Shown one piece after another: positions 9,397 to 22,500 of a stretch of 64,000 nucleotides of DNA. The notes under the pieces were generated by a model. It was given only the letters and a program-made list of their open reading frames with translations, did not search any database and had not been told where the DNA came from. Source of the DNA: Poronia punctata (lineage: Eukaryota; Ascomycota; Sordariomycetes; Xylariales; Xylariaceae); contig MU401527.1 of the NCBI GenBank assembly GCA_022579005.1, forward strand, positions 62,001 through 126,000, in the 5' to 3' direction. The position numbers were made by a program, and so were the translations under genes. Within the stretch, counting starts at the first letter, position 1; each line of letters opens with the position of its first letter.

Positions 9397-11474
9397 ATAC
9401 CCAGGCAGATCATGATGCCATGATTCTGATGTACATAGTAATCAAATGCAGTAAAACGACAATGACGGCTACGACGGCCATACCCCCCACTGCCCTAGGA
9501 AGAACTAGGAAGAACTAGGCAGAGGGCCTGGATGACGGTGAAAGAACAATGATTGGTAATTTGTTTTACTAGCTGCTTGATGAGGAGTGGTCTAGATGCT
9601 GTACTCTGTTACACGGCAGGTGAGTCTTCTATGGACACTCGAACCCCTTGGCCCACCGCAAAGAGATTCTACGACCGCTGAGAAGACGGATAGGCCTTGA
9701 CCGAGGGCAACTGAAAGCAATCCTCTGGATTCCGGCGTGGCCTAGCTACCGTGGCTGGGACAGGCTGCAAGTTGTCGACCCTTAGACAAAGATGGGTAAC
9801 TTTCAAGGGATGGATCACCTTATCCCTACGGCTCGGATATTTAACAGGGATACCTTGTCTACAAGTTGCACTGTCATCACGCCATGAGCAGCCGAAAAGT
9901 CCTATGCTCTCTCCCCGCCAGTGCACGGATCCTTCCCAGGCAGGCTCGCGGGCCACCTGAGAGTGTGACGCTCTGCTTTCATTAGCAGTGAAGAAGGACA
10001 AAACATGAGTATGATGAGGCCAAAGTTTAAAGGCACGATGATCGTATTTAATCTAGAACGCGGCTGCGAACATGCAGCCACACACGCAATACCTATAGGT
10101 GGCTATACTCAACTCCTGCCAGACTGACAGCCCGTATCTCAATACCTAATCCTCTTATCCTCTTATCCTCTTGAAGCCAGCTACTTCCAGCCATACCGAC
10201 TCTTGAACCTATTTTGCGTAGCCTCTTTACCAGCAGAAGCGGGACCGGAATCAGCAGTAACAGGGGCACAAAGCTCGTGCGACCACGACGATGCCGGGGG
10301 CAACAGCTTACAGAAGCAACGCGTTACCGGTACTGCTACCGGGCTACACCGCGGCATTTACCAAGATTTAGCAGCAGGTCCGATCTGCTGCGACAAAAAC
10401 AAGAGCATACCCTCCTGCGCTTTCCAACTTCCCCATGCGCCCTTCCCACTCGCCAGCTGCCACCCGTCCTTCCCAAGTTGCCAACACATGACACGCGCTA
10501 GTACCTAGGTAGGTAATTGCCAGGTTATTCGACTGCATTGTCTGCACAAACACTTTATGTTTAATCTTGCGGCTTAGCCCAAGTGCTCTCGTTGGCCCAG
10601 CCGCGTCCCGACGAGGATTGATCCATGTGACAAGAAATAAAACATTGGGAGATAATTGGCCCAGAGCCCGAAAGCCTGATCAGTTATGATACCCTTTGGG
10701 AACAAGAATCAGCAGCCAAAGGTCCACGTCCACATGCACATCCATGTCTATGTGTCTATGTCAAATAGACATTGACGGTACATTTTGCGCAGACGCGAGC
10801 AAGGGCGAACCGCTCGTATCACCTCAGAAAGAAAGGAAGCGCCTCCCCTCCTCTGTCGCTCTTACTCCCTCTTGAAGGCAAATCTGGGGTAGATGCATCG
10901 GGTTCCCCGTCTTTGCTCTTAACTGGCTTTCCTCGATTCCCTGAATGTTGAAATCGATTTTCGCATACCAACAAAGCAAACCTGCAACGTCTCGTCGTTT
11001 TGTTTTTTATTTTTTATTTTTCCATGCCATACCACGGTTGTAATATTTACGTCCGTATTTTCCACTCTGTCATAATTAACGAAAGTAACTTCGACTATCC
11101 GGGCCCTGGGGTTGGCTGTTAACGAGAATCGGTTTCACTGGTACCGCCGTACTGGATTGTGGGATCCGATTTCGTCGTCGGCGGAACGCGGTCTGACTTA
11201 GGGCAAGATCGAACAGGGGCGGGCAAGCGAGAAATCCAACTCCGCGTGCCTTCAGGACGGCATCATCCTAGTCGGGCACATTTTTATCATTGTCGGCTGA
11301 AGCGGAGCCAACAGAAAGCCTCAAAGGGCCCAGAGACGAAGAATAAGAATAAGAAGAGGAGACTAGCCGCGGCAGTCAAAGTTGGAGCTGAAAGGGAAAG
11401 TAAATAACGAAGCTGAAGTTGACGTTGACGGGTGCTTGATAAAACGCCTCAAAACGACGGGTCCGACCAATAGT
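9397..11474. other. Intergenic, long 5' region of the Zn2Cys6 gene
   Basis: About 2.1 kb without a supported gene. It holds small tandem repeats (CTAGGAAGAA, two and a half copies near 9495-9519; CCTCTTAT near 10150-10172) and a CCTAGGTAGGTA motif near 10504. The last 400 bases are purine-rich and in frame with the transcription factor, but contain no in-frame ATG before 11475. Confidence 0.45.
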
Positions 11475-13886
11475 ATGAACATGGATGTCACGGATCACAT
11501 GGAGAGTAATGGGGAGTCTGCGTCAACCTCACGGCCGAGCGGACAGGCGCAGGCGAAACCTATTCGTCGCCGTAACCGCATGATCAATTCATGTCTGGAG
11601 GTGAGCAACACTACTCTGCGACTTGTTCTTGACCTTCTTTTTTCCCCTTTTCCCTTTAAACCCCTCAAAATATTACCGATCTTATGGAAAGGAGCAATTA
11701 GGAAACTCTATTTCATCATAGTGACCACCATGATTAATGCTGCGGGTCCAGTGTAGAAAACGCAAACTTAAATGCAGCAAGACGTCGCCGACATGTACCA
11801 ATTGCGCCAAAGCAGCGCGGGACTGTCTCTACATCGGGCCCCGGTTAGACGAGGCCAGTCAGTTGCGTCTCGCCGAGATCAAGGAGAAACAAGGGACGTT
11901 GGAGCGACAGTTGGAGCGTGATGTGGCCAAGTCTACCACGTCTAAAAGCACATTGCAGCAACGAATCCTAGCAGACGAAGTCGAAGATAATTACAACGAC
12001 GACGAACGCGATCTAGAGGCGACTCCGCTCGTCGCTCTTGACCTGACCTATGAAGACGACGCAGACGATGGCGCTGATGACATGATCGATCTCGGCATCC
12101 AAATCGGAAAAATGCGCCTCACCGAGAGGATAGGTGGTCTTTCGAGGCCGCGGATCGCCGAAGAGGTATGCTGTACTAGTCCTATCCCTCCCTCCTTTTT
12201 GCAGGGTTGAATACAAAATGAGCTAATACCCAAATCAACATAGATATCGGCTGGCATCTCGCAGCGTCCCGGCGGGGTAGTAGGGTCGGGGGCACCAGGA
12301 GGACCGCCGTCTCAACCAAACGGGAACCAGTTGCCTGCGTTCGATGAAGGCTCGGATAGTATGTCGGAGCCGTCATTGCCCGACTTCTTGAAGCCCACGG
12401 ACCAGTATATAGTCCCGACGAGCGGCTTTTTCTTTGGCCAGGTTTGCCAACCACCAAATATCATGCAATTCTTGCCGTATCGATCCATTGCAGATATCCT
12501 CCTGGCCCAGTACTTCCGGGCCGTTCATCCTATCGCCCCTTGTTCCCATAGGCCCCAGATGGAGAATGCCTATGCCACATTCTGGGACGAGATCACGGCT
12601 GGTTTCGAGCCGCGACCTTCGACGCAGGCCATCGTATTTGCTACCCTATTCAGCGGCGTCATAAGCATGGAGGAGGATGTTGTATTCCACGAGTTGGGGG
12701 GATATCCAAAGGCGAACTGGGTCGCCAGCCTGAAGATGGGCACCGAGACGGCCCTCAGCAAGGCAAATTTTCTGCGTACTACAAGGGTAGAAACCATGCA
12801 GGCATTCATCATATACATGGTTAGTAGGCCCTGCCATCCCCTCTACATCCGGGTCCATACTTGCGGTAAGGCTGACATGACGGGTGCGGTTCCTAGATCC
12901 CCTTGTGCAGAGCAGAGGTGTCGCGAGCTCACTCTGTACTTTTGGGAGCGGCCGTCCGCATGGCCGAGTGTATGGGTCTACACCGTGACGGCGAAGCCTA
13001 TGGACTGACACCTCTGGAAACACACGTGCGACGGCTAGTATGGCATCAACTCTGTTTTCTCGACATCCGAACCTGCGAGGCCCAGGGCCCCAAGCCGGTT
13101 ATTCGGCGGGAAGACTACGACACCAAACTACCGGTGAACTGCGACGAAGAGGAGTTGCTGTCGACGCAAGGCGCGGCGTCCCCGGAGCCCTCGGACGCGT
13201 GGACGACCAACACTTTGCCACTGATCCGGTTCGAGATTAACGAGATGATGCGCACCGTGTGGGTAGACCGTCGTCGGCTTGAGATGCGGCGCACGACGCT
13301 GACGGCGGTGCTGACCAAGATCGAGAACTTCCGGCGACGCATGTCGGAGAAGTACGACCACCTGCTCGACGTGTCGGTGCCACAGCAGAGGTACGCGAAA
13401 TGCATCATGTACCTGCTGACGTACCGGCTGCACATCATGGTGCTACACCCGTACTACGCCAACGCGTCAAACCCGATGCCTCCCCGGCTGACGCACCTGC
13501 TGATCACTTCGGGCATCATGGTAGTCGAGCTGGCCATTCAACTCGAGACTAACCAGCTCTTCCGCGACTGGGCCTGGTACATGGGTGCCTACTTCCAGTA
13601 CCAGATCGCCCTCCTTCTAGCCACCGAGGTCTACTTCCGGCCGCAGAGCCGCGAGGCCGACCGCATCTGGTCTTGTCTCGATTATGTGTTCGGTTTGGAC
13701 CGCAAGCTGCCACCCGAGGCCAAAAGCTTGCAGCTATTAAGCGAGATTTCGAACCGCACTGCCGTATATATGAAGAAGCGCAAGATGCGCGGCCCGAGCA
13801 CAACCGCACGAGCGGCAGTTTCGGCCAATGCGGTGGGAGGTGTCGGTCGTCCACCACCACCACCACCACCACCGAATAGTCAGCAT

Positions 13887-13918
<32 letters not shown>

Positions 13919-14575
13919 TCAACCGGCCGGAGTATCTCGTCAACAAACACAGATGCAGCAAGAACAAAAACAACAACAACAACAACTGCCGGATATTTCA
14001 CGAAGCTATATTCAACCAGGAGGGAGCGGTAATAACGGCAACGGGCAGAATTACGGCCCACCAAGCGTAAAGCCTGCCTGTCCGGGCATCCCGTCAGCAA
14101 CAATGTCCCAGCAGCCGCAGATGGTCTTTGCCGGAGTATCTGACGGCCAGGTACTATGGAGTCTACCACCGACGGGTGGAAGCCCTCATGGAAGCGACTC
14201 GTCTAGCCTAGCAGGGACAGTAAGGGCTGTCGGCGTCAATAATGGCCCTCCAGGTGAGGTGCCACAGGGTAATATCATGGATGGTATTGATTGGGTGAGT
14301 TTCCAAAAAAAGTTCTCTTTACTCTGGTCTTCTCCTCCCCCCTCCCCCCTCCCCCCCGGGGCCTATACTATGTGTATTACTTAAGTAGATTCCTGTCGGG
14401 TTGATTCACCCGGCCGAGGAGCAGACCACATGCAACGCAGAGAAACTGGCAAACTAATGTTAAGTTTCAAAAGGACACGATGTACGCTTTATTTCCCAAT
14501 GATACACAGACGGGCGAACTCTCTATCCAGGGCTACCATGATGCCGCATTGGGTGTCGTGAATTGGGGAAATTGA
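11475..14575 (+). CDS. Zn2Cys6 fungal transcription factor with poly-Pro/poly-Gln tract
   Basis: Five exons (11475-11600, 11752-12165, 12244-12819, 12897-14294, 14465-14575) give about 874 residues; all introns are GT..AG and phase 0. The first intron splits the zinc cluster. After splicing it reads C-X2-C-X6-C-X6-C-X2-C-X6-C (Cys40, 43, 50, 57, 60, 67), the binuclear DNA-binding domain, followed by a likely coiled-coil linker (residues 75-95). The fungal-specific middle homology domain starts near residue 256 (FLPYRSIADILLAQYF) and runs through GAAVRMAECMGLHRDGEAYGL. Around residues 690-735 there are Pro and Gln runs encoded by CCA/CAG/CAA repeats. The final exon encodes a conserved-looking tail ending NWGN. 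11475 is the first in-frame ATG; an upstream exon is possible. Target genes are unknown. Confidence 0.85.
13848..13990 (+). repeat. Coding trinucleotide repeats (poly-Pro then poly-Gln)
   Basis: CCA repeats at about 13850-13872 are followed by CAG/CAA repeats at about 13885-13920 and 13960-13985, within exon 4 of the Zn2Cys6 gene. They encode a Pro run and two Gln-rich runs. Such tracts are prone to length change, so this segment is likely variable between strains. Confidence 0.85.
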
Positions 14576-16539
14576 AACCCGAATATCTTCTACCCTTGTT
14601 TTCTGTTTTCTTTACTCGGAATGGTGTTATTGCGCGATGAGTTTACTTCAGCAAAGATGGCATTGATGCAAACTTTTAGGAAAGAGGCCAAGGGGCGCAA
14701 TGTCAAGGAGGTTATAGGGGAGTTTCTATAGGGCTTTTCTTTTCTTCTTTCTTTCTCGTTTTCATCGTCATCACCCTCTTGTGTACCACTGCGGTTCATT
14801 TATATCACTTGTACTAACTTGAATATAAGTAATAATAAAGCCCATCCGTCTTTGCATCTCTATTCCATCCAGTTTTTTTGTTGAAAGAGGAGAGGGGGGA
14901 ATAGTAGACGAGGTAAAGGAGAAATTAGGAAATTAATAATGGAAGTACGCCAGGTTTTAGAATGACGAGTAGGTAGTCTAGTGTGAGCTGGATGTCTGAA
15001 CAATTAGCTCTATCAAAGAAAAGAAAGCATGACTACATACGGTAGATACGGGTAACCGAACTACTGTGTACGGAGTCTGAACCTTGAACTGTGGCAAAAA
15101 TTCTCTTATTCTTCTCGAAAAAAAAAAAAGTTTCTGGACTGGTGTTGGCGTGTACGTGCATATGCAAAGATTTTATAGTTTCTTCTACTGTGCAGTTTTT
15201 ACCTCCTCCCTTATAGGTATGTACACGTACACGTACACGTACATATATATATATACCTATATATTGGAGACAAAGAGAGAAAAGGAGAATTCGATTTCTG
15301 GTACGGACGTGCAGCCGGAGTTGGGGCCGACTGGCGGTGAGGTTTGTAACCTTGGGTAATTACCTGTATTTTTCTTGCTCGTTTCCATAATAAAAGACCT
15401 GATGGAGCTGTCCTGTATATGTCGCTAAGTCTAGGCTAGGTTAGGTTATTCAGTCACGTAGCTCTGAGTACATGTAGACTGGAATGTGAATGTTTTATAC
15501 TAGTCTACTGACTGGCCAATTCCTTGAACCCCCTCTGTTTTGAAGGTCTGTGGTGCAGGTGTGGTATGGGGGGAGGTTACGAGTAGCTAAGGTTAGGTGG
15601 GTGTCTGCAAGGGGCACGGACGCTTTCTTGTCATAGGTAGGTTAGTAAGGTAAGTACCTAAGGTAAGTGCTCCAGATTCCTGCATTGGCAAGGAGGGCTT
15701 TTCCTTCGGAATGTACGGTTCATGATGGGGGGGAATATGGGGCAGTGGGGAGAAGAGAGAAAGAAAAACGAAAGACTTTTTCTTTGCATGCATGTATCTA
15801 CGTGTAGATGGAAGTTGGAACAGAAAAGGGGAGATCGATGGAGATGGAGTGGATAGAGTCGGGATCGGATTCGGGAAACGGATGTGGCTTGTGAGATCTG
15901 TGTATAGGTAGGTAGGTAGTCTAGGTTAGAGCCTAGATGAGGAGGATGTCTAACCTAGGTAAGTCCCGGTGAGGTCTTCGTGATTACAATCCGGGTTGTC
16001 TACAAGTATAGGTAATCGTCAATGGATTGAAATGATAGACTACGAGCAGTTAACATGGGAGTGAGTACGGGTAGAGTAATGACAGTGCCTCTCACATTAG
16101 CAAAACTGTCCAAGTAATGTTTTGAATCGAAACTCATGATTTTCTTTAAGTAATATGTGTAATTTGTAAGAGCAAAGCCTTGGATTTCATACAGGTTTGG
16201 TTGCTTGCTTGCTTGCTGATTTTAAGAATTCATGAAAATGAAAATGAAGAGAAAAGACAAAATAAAAGAACCAGAAAACCGCCATCCTTAAAACGCCACC
16301 CAGGTATCGTCAAAACGCCCGCCCCAACGCTGACTTTGCATTTAGACGGAACAAGAACGAGGAAAACAATCGACATGCAATCGTAAAATGTGATGTATCC
16401 ATCTTCCCAACACACTTCCTCCCAATGTCCTTTTTGGTCTCCCTTATTCTTCCTTTTTCGTTGTTATTATTGTTGGTGTTTGTATTTTCTTTTTAGTTAT
16501 ATACTTTTTTCTTCTTTTTTTGCTTTGATAGTCACCCCT
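14576..16539. other. Intergenic between the convergent Zn2Cys6 and leashin genes
   Basis: About 2 kb without a supported gene. It contains the 3' flanks of both neighbours, an ACGTAC/TATATA simple repeat near 15222-15258, GGTAGGTAGGTAG near 15906 and several CTAGGTTAGG-like runs. Open frames here are short and partly made of simple repeats. Confidence 0.45.
15222..15258. repeat. ACGTAC / TA simple repeat
   Basis: Tandem GTACAC/GTACAT hexamers run directly into an alternating TA tract. The segment is self-complementary and could form hairpins. It lies in non-coding DNA between convergent genes. Confidence 0.7.
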
Positions 16540-19500
16540 TTAGATGTACTCGGGATCAGGGGTGAGAGGAGCATCCGGCATGTTTACCGAAGTGGTGGAC
16601 TGTCCATAAGCAGAGGGAGTCGCACCGCGTGATTGGGGAATACTGCCGGCATCAGACGACGGTGTCACCATTCTGATAGTAGAGCGACGTGCTTTTGCGA
16701 CGAGTACCTGTGAAGGGCAGATGACGATCTCTTCATCGCCCACGCCATTGTCGTTGCCTTTCTTGACAACGAGGGGGAAGAGCACACAACGGACGATGGC
16801 ACGCTGGGCCTCGTATGCTTCATTTGTCGTCTTCGAGTCACCAGACCGCTCATTCATGAGTCTTGCATTAAACGTGACCGTCTGCTTAAGTTCGCCATTG
16901 GCATCGTACTCTGGCTGTAGCGGTGGTAGCATCGTGTACTCTGCTCGCTGCGTCCGCATTTCGATTGAGAGGTCGACGGCCTCGCGCATGACGCGGCGTA
17001 GCTGTGATTGGATCTGGTTCTCCATGTTGCTTGGTGGCGGCAGGATCATCGACAGCGTCTGGAGTATTGCCTGCACAACTGCTTCCGTATCTTGGTTGCG
17101 CTGGTCGCCAAAGGCCGGTCGCCTGGATAGGAGAGTCAGAGTGACGGCCCGCCACTGACGAACCGCTTGGGGCGGCCCCACGTCGGTCAGTAGCTTCTCC
17201 AGGGACTTGAGCTTCTGCCGTTGTTCCCGGTCCATGCCGAAGAGATAACGGGTAAAGATAAACTCCCAAATCATGTTCATGGTCATGGAAATGAAGACGT
17301 CGCGACGACGGACCCGGTCACGGAGGTAGTCGTCCACGTCGGATCCGTCGAGGATGGTGTTGTCGAGCCGATCGATAATCTTCTCGTCGTTGATCTCACT
17401 CGTCAACCGACAAGCACGCATGTCGGAGAACTTGGAGAAGCGGAGGACCCAATGTTGGACGTGAGAGAAGAGCTGTTGGCATCGGCGTTCAAAATGATCC
17501 TCGTCCTTTAACCGTAGGAAGTCAGCATCGACAGGTTTGGTGGCTAGTATCTGCCGCTGCATCTCTCGGATTTGCTCCTTCGCAGCTTCCAATTGGTTTC
17601 GGAGCTCTTCAATCTCGGCGTCTTTGTCTCGTAGCGTCTGATCGTACTGGCCCCTCGCACCGCGATGTTCTTCAAGCTCACGAGCGACCGTCTTGTGATG
17701 ACTCTCCAATCGACCGTATTTCTCATTGTGTTGCACCGCGAGAAGATTGTTAGCGCTCTGCAGGCCCTCATTGACTTCGGTCAGCCGTGTGACCTCTCCT
17801 TGTAGCCATTGCAACGAAGCCTTGAGGCTTTCTATCTCGGCATCGCGGTCGGAGAGAGCAGAGGTATTGCGTTGGCTCATGCTTCGCTCAGCTTGAGCTC
17901 GAGCGTCAGCCAGCGCTCTATTCTCGGCGAGAAGCTGCTCGACTTTGTTCTCGAGCTCGAGAACTTGCATGCTCTGTCGACGTCGCATGCTGGGCGGTCG
18001 TGTGGGTGATCGAGGGGAGCCGATACGGCCCTCGCCGTAGCCATCCTGGATTGGGGGGCAGGTACCGTTAGTTATTAAATTCAATTAAATCCCTCGTTTG
18101 ACCTTTCCCAATTCGTCTTTCGAGACGGTGAGATAGCTAGTTTTAGTGACTTACATATACATCGGTCATGTCCTTGGCACGGACACGGCCTTCGTTGGCA
18201 ACGGGAGTGGATGTTGTGGTTTGTGAAGCGGTAGTGGCATTTTGGCGGTCAGAGACGTCCCTGCTGTTGCTGTCTTTGGCCGGTAGTTCCTTGGTGGGCG
18301 AGTCTTTGGTGGGGACTGGGAGGCTGGGAGTGGAGCCGCTTTGCTGATTGTGGCTGAGAGAGCGCAAGTCACCGCTCATTCGCCGATCCACTCTTCGTAG
18401 CGGCGGTGTGTTGGTGCCCGACGAGCGCAAGCTGCGGATGCTGTGCGCACTGTGGCTGCCTGGACTTTCAGGCCGAAACTTGAACAGCTCCGGCGTCTGT
18501 AATCGCGAGAGACTTGCGTTGGATGCCGAGTGTCGACCTTCGCTTTCCACGCGTGGCGTTGCCGACTTCTCTCGAAGAATGTCGCTGTTATTGTCCGATA
18601 TGCCTCTCTGTATCTGATTTCTTGGTGTGTGTAGCGCCGAGTCGGTACTGGTCGGCACGCCTAGATCTTGCGTCTTGCGTTGTTTAACAGGCTCGTCTTC
18701 GTCCAACAAAGGTTTCATCGGTGTCGTCTCTCGGTCCCAGCCCCTGCCTTGGGTCGGAGTGCCCAGCTTCGGTGTATTGCTATCGAACAGGGATCGTCTA
18801 GAGCGTCTATCCGTCGGCTGTGGGGTTTGCGTACTGCTGCCCTCGCCACGCACAGGTGTTAGTTCTGGTCCTTCGCGCAAGTGCACGCCGCTATCGCGCT
18901 GGCCGGCATCGCCTCCGAGGCTGGGACTGTGTCGTCGGGGCTTTGGAGAGCCTGTCACGAATCCGCTATCTCTGTTCGCTTCCGACGCCGTTTGGGTCTT
19001 GTCTTCGGCGCCCCATCCCATCTCTTTCTCCAGGTCTTCCCTGGTTTCCTCTTCCACGGGTGGCAAGCTTCCCGGCGAGACATGACCATAGCCGATAGCG
19101 CTAGGGGTTCGTGGCGGTGGGAGTGACTCTGGAAATGACCCCGTGGGTACACTTCCCCCGATAGGCTCATCGGGATGCTCTGAGGTATCCAGGTCATCCC
19201 AGCTGTCTTGGATTTCGGCTACGTCTGGCTGTCGTGGCTGTGCGCTGGATGGCTCTGTGCTGACGGCTCTTGAAAGTACAGGGGCGTCTCCATGGCCCTC
19301 GACTGGACTCTCGAGGTTATCTGGGGTACGCTGGTCTTGATTGTCTGCTGTTTTAGTCGCTTCCTGGGTATATTCTGACTGCCACGTGCCTCTTCGCTTC
19401 CAGGCATCTCGTGTGCCGCCAAACTTCTCGGCTATCTGGGCAACGCCTCCAGCACCAACGATTGGTGCCCTGTCGATACGCTCCCAAGATTTCTGGGCTT

Positions 19501-22500
19501 CAACAGTGTCGCGCATCTCTACTCCACCGGATGATTCGTCGGCAGACGAGGGAATGTCAGTAATAATCGCATCTGCCTTCTCGGCCTCTGGTTCGGCCTC
19601 GACTGGTTGGACCGGTGATGGCTCAGTGTGCAAGTCGACAGGGTGGTCAGAGATGGTAGCCTCGTCTTCGACTTGATCATTTCTTACTTCCTTGTCAGGT
19701 TGGGCAGGTTGCTCGACCGGACGGCCATGCTCAGTATGACTGATTAGTTGCGCTGGGGATACATCCACGTGGATAGGCTCTTGATGGTTCTGTGGAGGTG
19801 TGGAGGCCCGGAAGTCAGGTACCAATTTGATGGGCTCTTCTCCGCGCGCCTCAGGGGGGCCAGCGATATCAGGTCTAAACTGCTCCGATTGGAGAGACGT
19901 GTCGGCTTCCGGTGGAGTCGGGTCGTCGGAACGCTGAGCTGGAGTTGGTTGCTTTGCGACTTCTTGCGTTTCAGACTCCTCAGACTTCATTGGAGGTACT
20001 TGGGCAGCTTCTTCAAGAACAACTGTTTGCCGGCGCTTTTTATCTTTCTTGGCCTTCTTTATATTTACCGGCGAGGCTTGTTCGTTTTTCTGCGATTCGC
20101 TAGCCGCAACCTCTTGGATTGTTGGGTCAGAAATCGCCGTGTCCTGCGGGAGGCGGTCGGCTTCTACTCGGCCCGCGGGGGACTGCACGTTCGACACCAG
20201 CTCTGACTCTGCCTGACGGGCCACTGCCGTCTTTTCCTCGTCACCCTCCGCTTTTGACCGCGTGACAGTGGAATCGCCGTGCTCAGGCTGATTCTCAGCT
20301 GATGTCGGTATTGTGTTGTCTGCTTCATCCAGCTTCAACGTATCATCTGGCCTCTGTTGTTCCAGTGAAATAGAAGGGTCGTTGGCTCCAGCTGATTTGC
20401 CAGATTTCTTGTTTGCTTCTGTAGGTAATGTGTCTTCAGATGTCGTAGGCTCAGGTGCTTTGTTGTCAATGTTTGACCAGTCCCAAGATTGTAAGTTTGT
20501 AGATGATGCCGTGGAGTCGGGCTCCGAGACGCCAACTGAGACCTCGGACTTCTGGGCCTTTTTGCCTTTCCTTTTATCTTTCTTGGACTGTTTGGCCGAT
20601 TTCTCCTGTGGTTGCCTCTGGGTTTGATCTTGACTGACTTCTGGTGTTGATTCGGGTTGGTTATCTCGGCTTATTTGATCAGAAGCTTTGAGCAGATTCT
20701 CAGGAGAAATGGTTGCTTCCGGGCCACTAGGGGATCCAGTCGTCATTCCAGAATCAACAATAAGCGCTATGTCTAGGGCTTTCGTTTCTAACGCTGGTGG
20801 CTCAACTTGGGCTTCTTCTTTAACCGTGCGAGGCTCATCTATCGACTGGGGGGCTTCTTCAGCTACTATGCCAACGGGTAGCTCTATAGCTGCTTCTCTG
20901 ACGCCGGGTACGTCAGAGTTTTCGACATTAACCGGGGTATTGTCCATTGGTAATGACTTTGCAGTAGTATCAAGAGTTGTCTGATTTGTACTACCGTCTC
21001 CGGTGGCCGGTTCACCTTCAATGGATTGCTCAGGTTTGACTTCAGGAGCTAGCTCGGGCTGGACTTCAGGTTCAACTTCCGGTTCGGCTTCAGCTGTGGG
21101 AGTTTGTTTCTTGGCCTTGCGTTTTTCTTTTTTAGACTTCTTGCCGGGTGTTGTATCAGGGGCCATATCGTCGGGTGGTACATCAGCAGGGCCTCGAGTA
21201 TCTTCGGTTTGTCTCTCTTCCTCCTCGTGAGGCGCCTGGTCTGCTGGAGTATCGGGGCTTGCAGTGGTTGGAGGATCGGTTTCCCAGTCTAGTTGCTCAG
21301 ATTTTTTATTCTTTTTCTTCGACTTTTTGTTGCTAGAGGTGGGTTTGTGGAATGTGTCGTCAAGGTTGGTAGAGTCTTTCAAGCTCGTTTGAGTGTCCCC
21401 GGCAGGAGATTGAAGATCGAATCGCATGTCAGAAGTTTTTCCTTGTTCTCGTTCTGTCGGTGGCAATGACTTTGGCTCTTCAAGTGAAGCCTCGTTATTC
21501 GGCTCCAACTCCCGATCCATCTGGTCTTCACCCTCCTTCTCTTGAGACTTGTTGCTTGGCGCAACCTCGAAAGACGTGCCTTCATTCACCGCTTGGGGTG
21601 TGTTGTCCATGTCCGTAGGTTCCGTAGACATCGGTTGCTCGACGAAAGTCTGCTCTGACTGCTTCTGTTCTGGGAGATCTCCAATCTCAGCCTCTGGTCC
21701 TGATTCCCAGCTGACCTGGCTGGCTCGCTTCTTCTTCTTCTTATCCTTCTTCGACTTCTTGCTCGATGCTTTATCCTTATCCACTTCATCGTCCACCTTG
21801 GGGGCCGCTTCCTCCTGTACCGCCTCAGCCTGGGGCGCTGGTGGAATACTGTCAGCAGCCTCCGAGACCGGCCCCGGCTCCTGTACTTCTTCTTCCGGCT
21901 TGGCCACTACAGGTTGCGGTGCTGCTTGCTCCTCCTCTTTGGTAGAGGATTCCTGATGCGTATCTTCCTCGACGTCCACTTTCGCAGCGCCGCTAGCCTC
22001 AGCCTGATTGTCCAAGTCCGTTACATCCCCCTCCGCTGTCGTCTGATCATTACCAGCTAGAAATCCTTCCACCGACGCTGCAGATTTGGTGTCCTGCTTT
22101 TCAGAGACGTCCGCTACTTTTTCTTGACCGGAAGGTTTGTCCTCTGGATGAGTGGCATCTTTCTCTACTAAAGTCCGTTCGGTGGGTTCGGCAGACTCCC
22201 CAGTTGGCAAACTCGTGCTGTCACCACCCGTGGGCTCGGTTGTTTCGGTAGGGCCTTGGACATGGATTTCGGGCTCAAGTGCAGCTTCAACGATACTGCC
22301 GCGCTTCTTTTTCTTGCCCTTCTTCGCCTTTTTACCGGATGGGGAGGCTACATGTTCTTGGTCTTGAGAGAGTTCCACAGGAACCGTAGGTTCAATGTGA
22401 GCCTCTCCATCAGCTGTACCCAATTCGGGGAGGTTTTCCCCTGGAGACACTGTTCCAACTGCCTTGTTGTCCCCCTCGTCCTTTTCTTTAGGGTCAGGTA

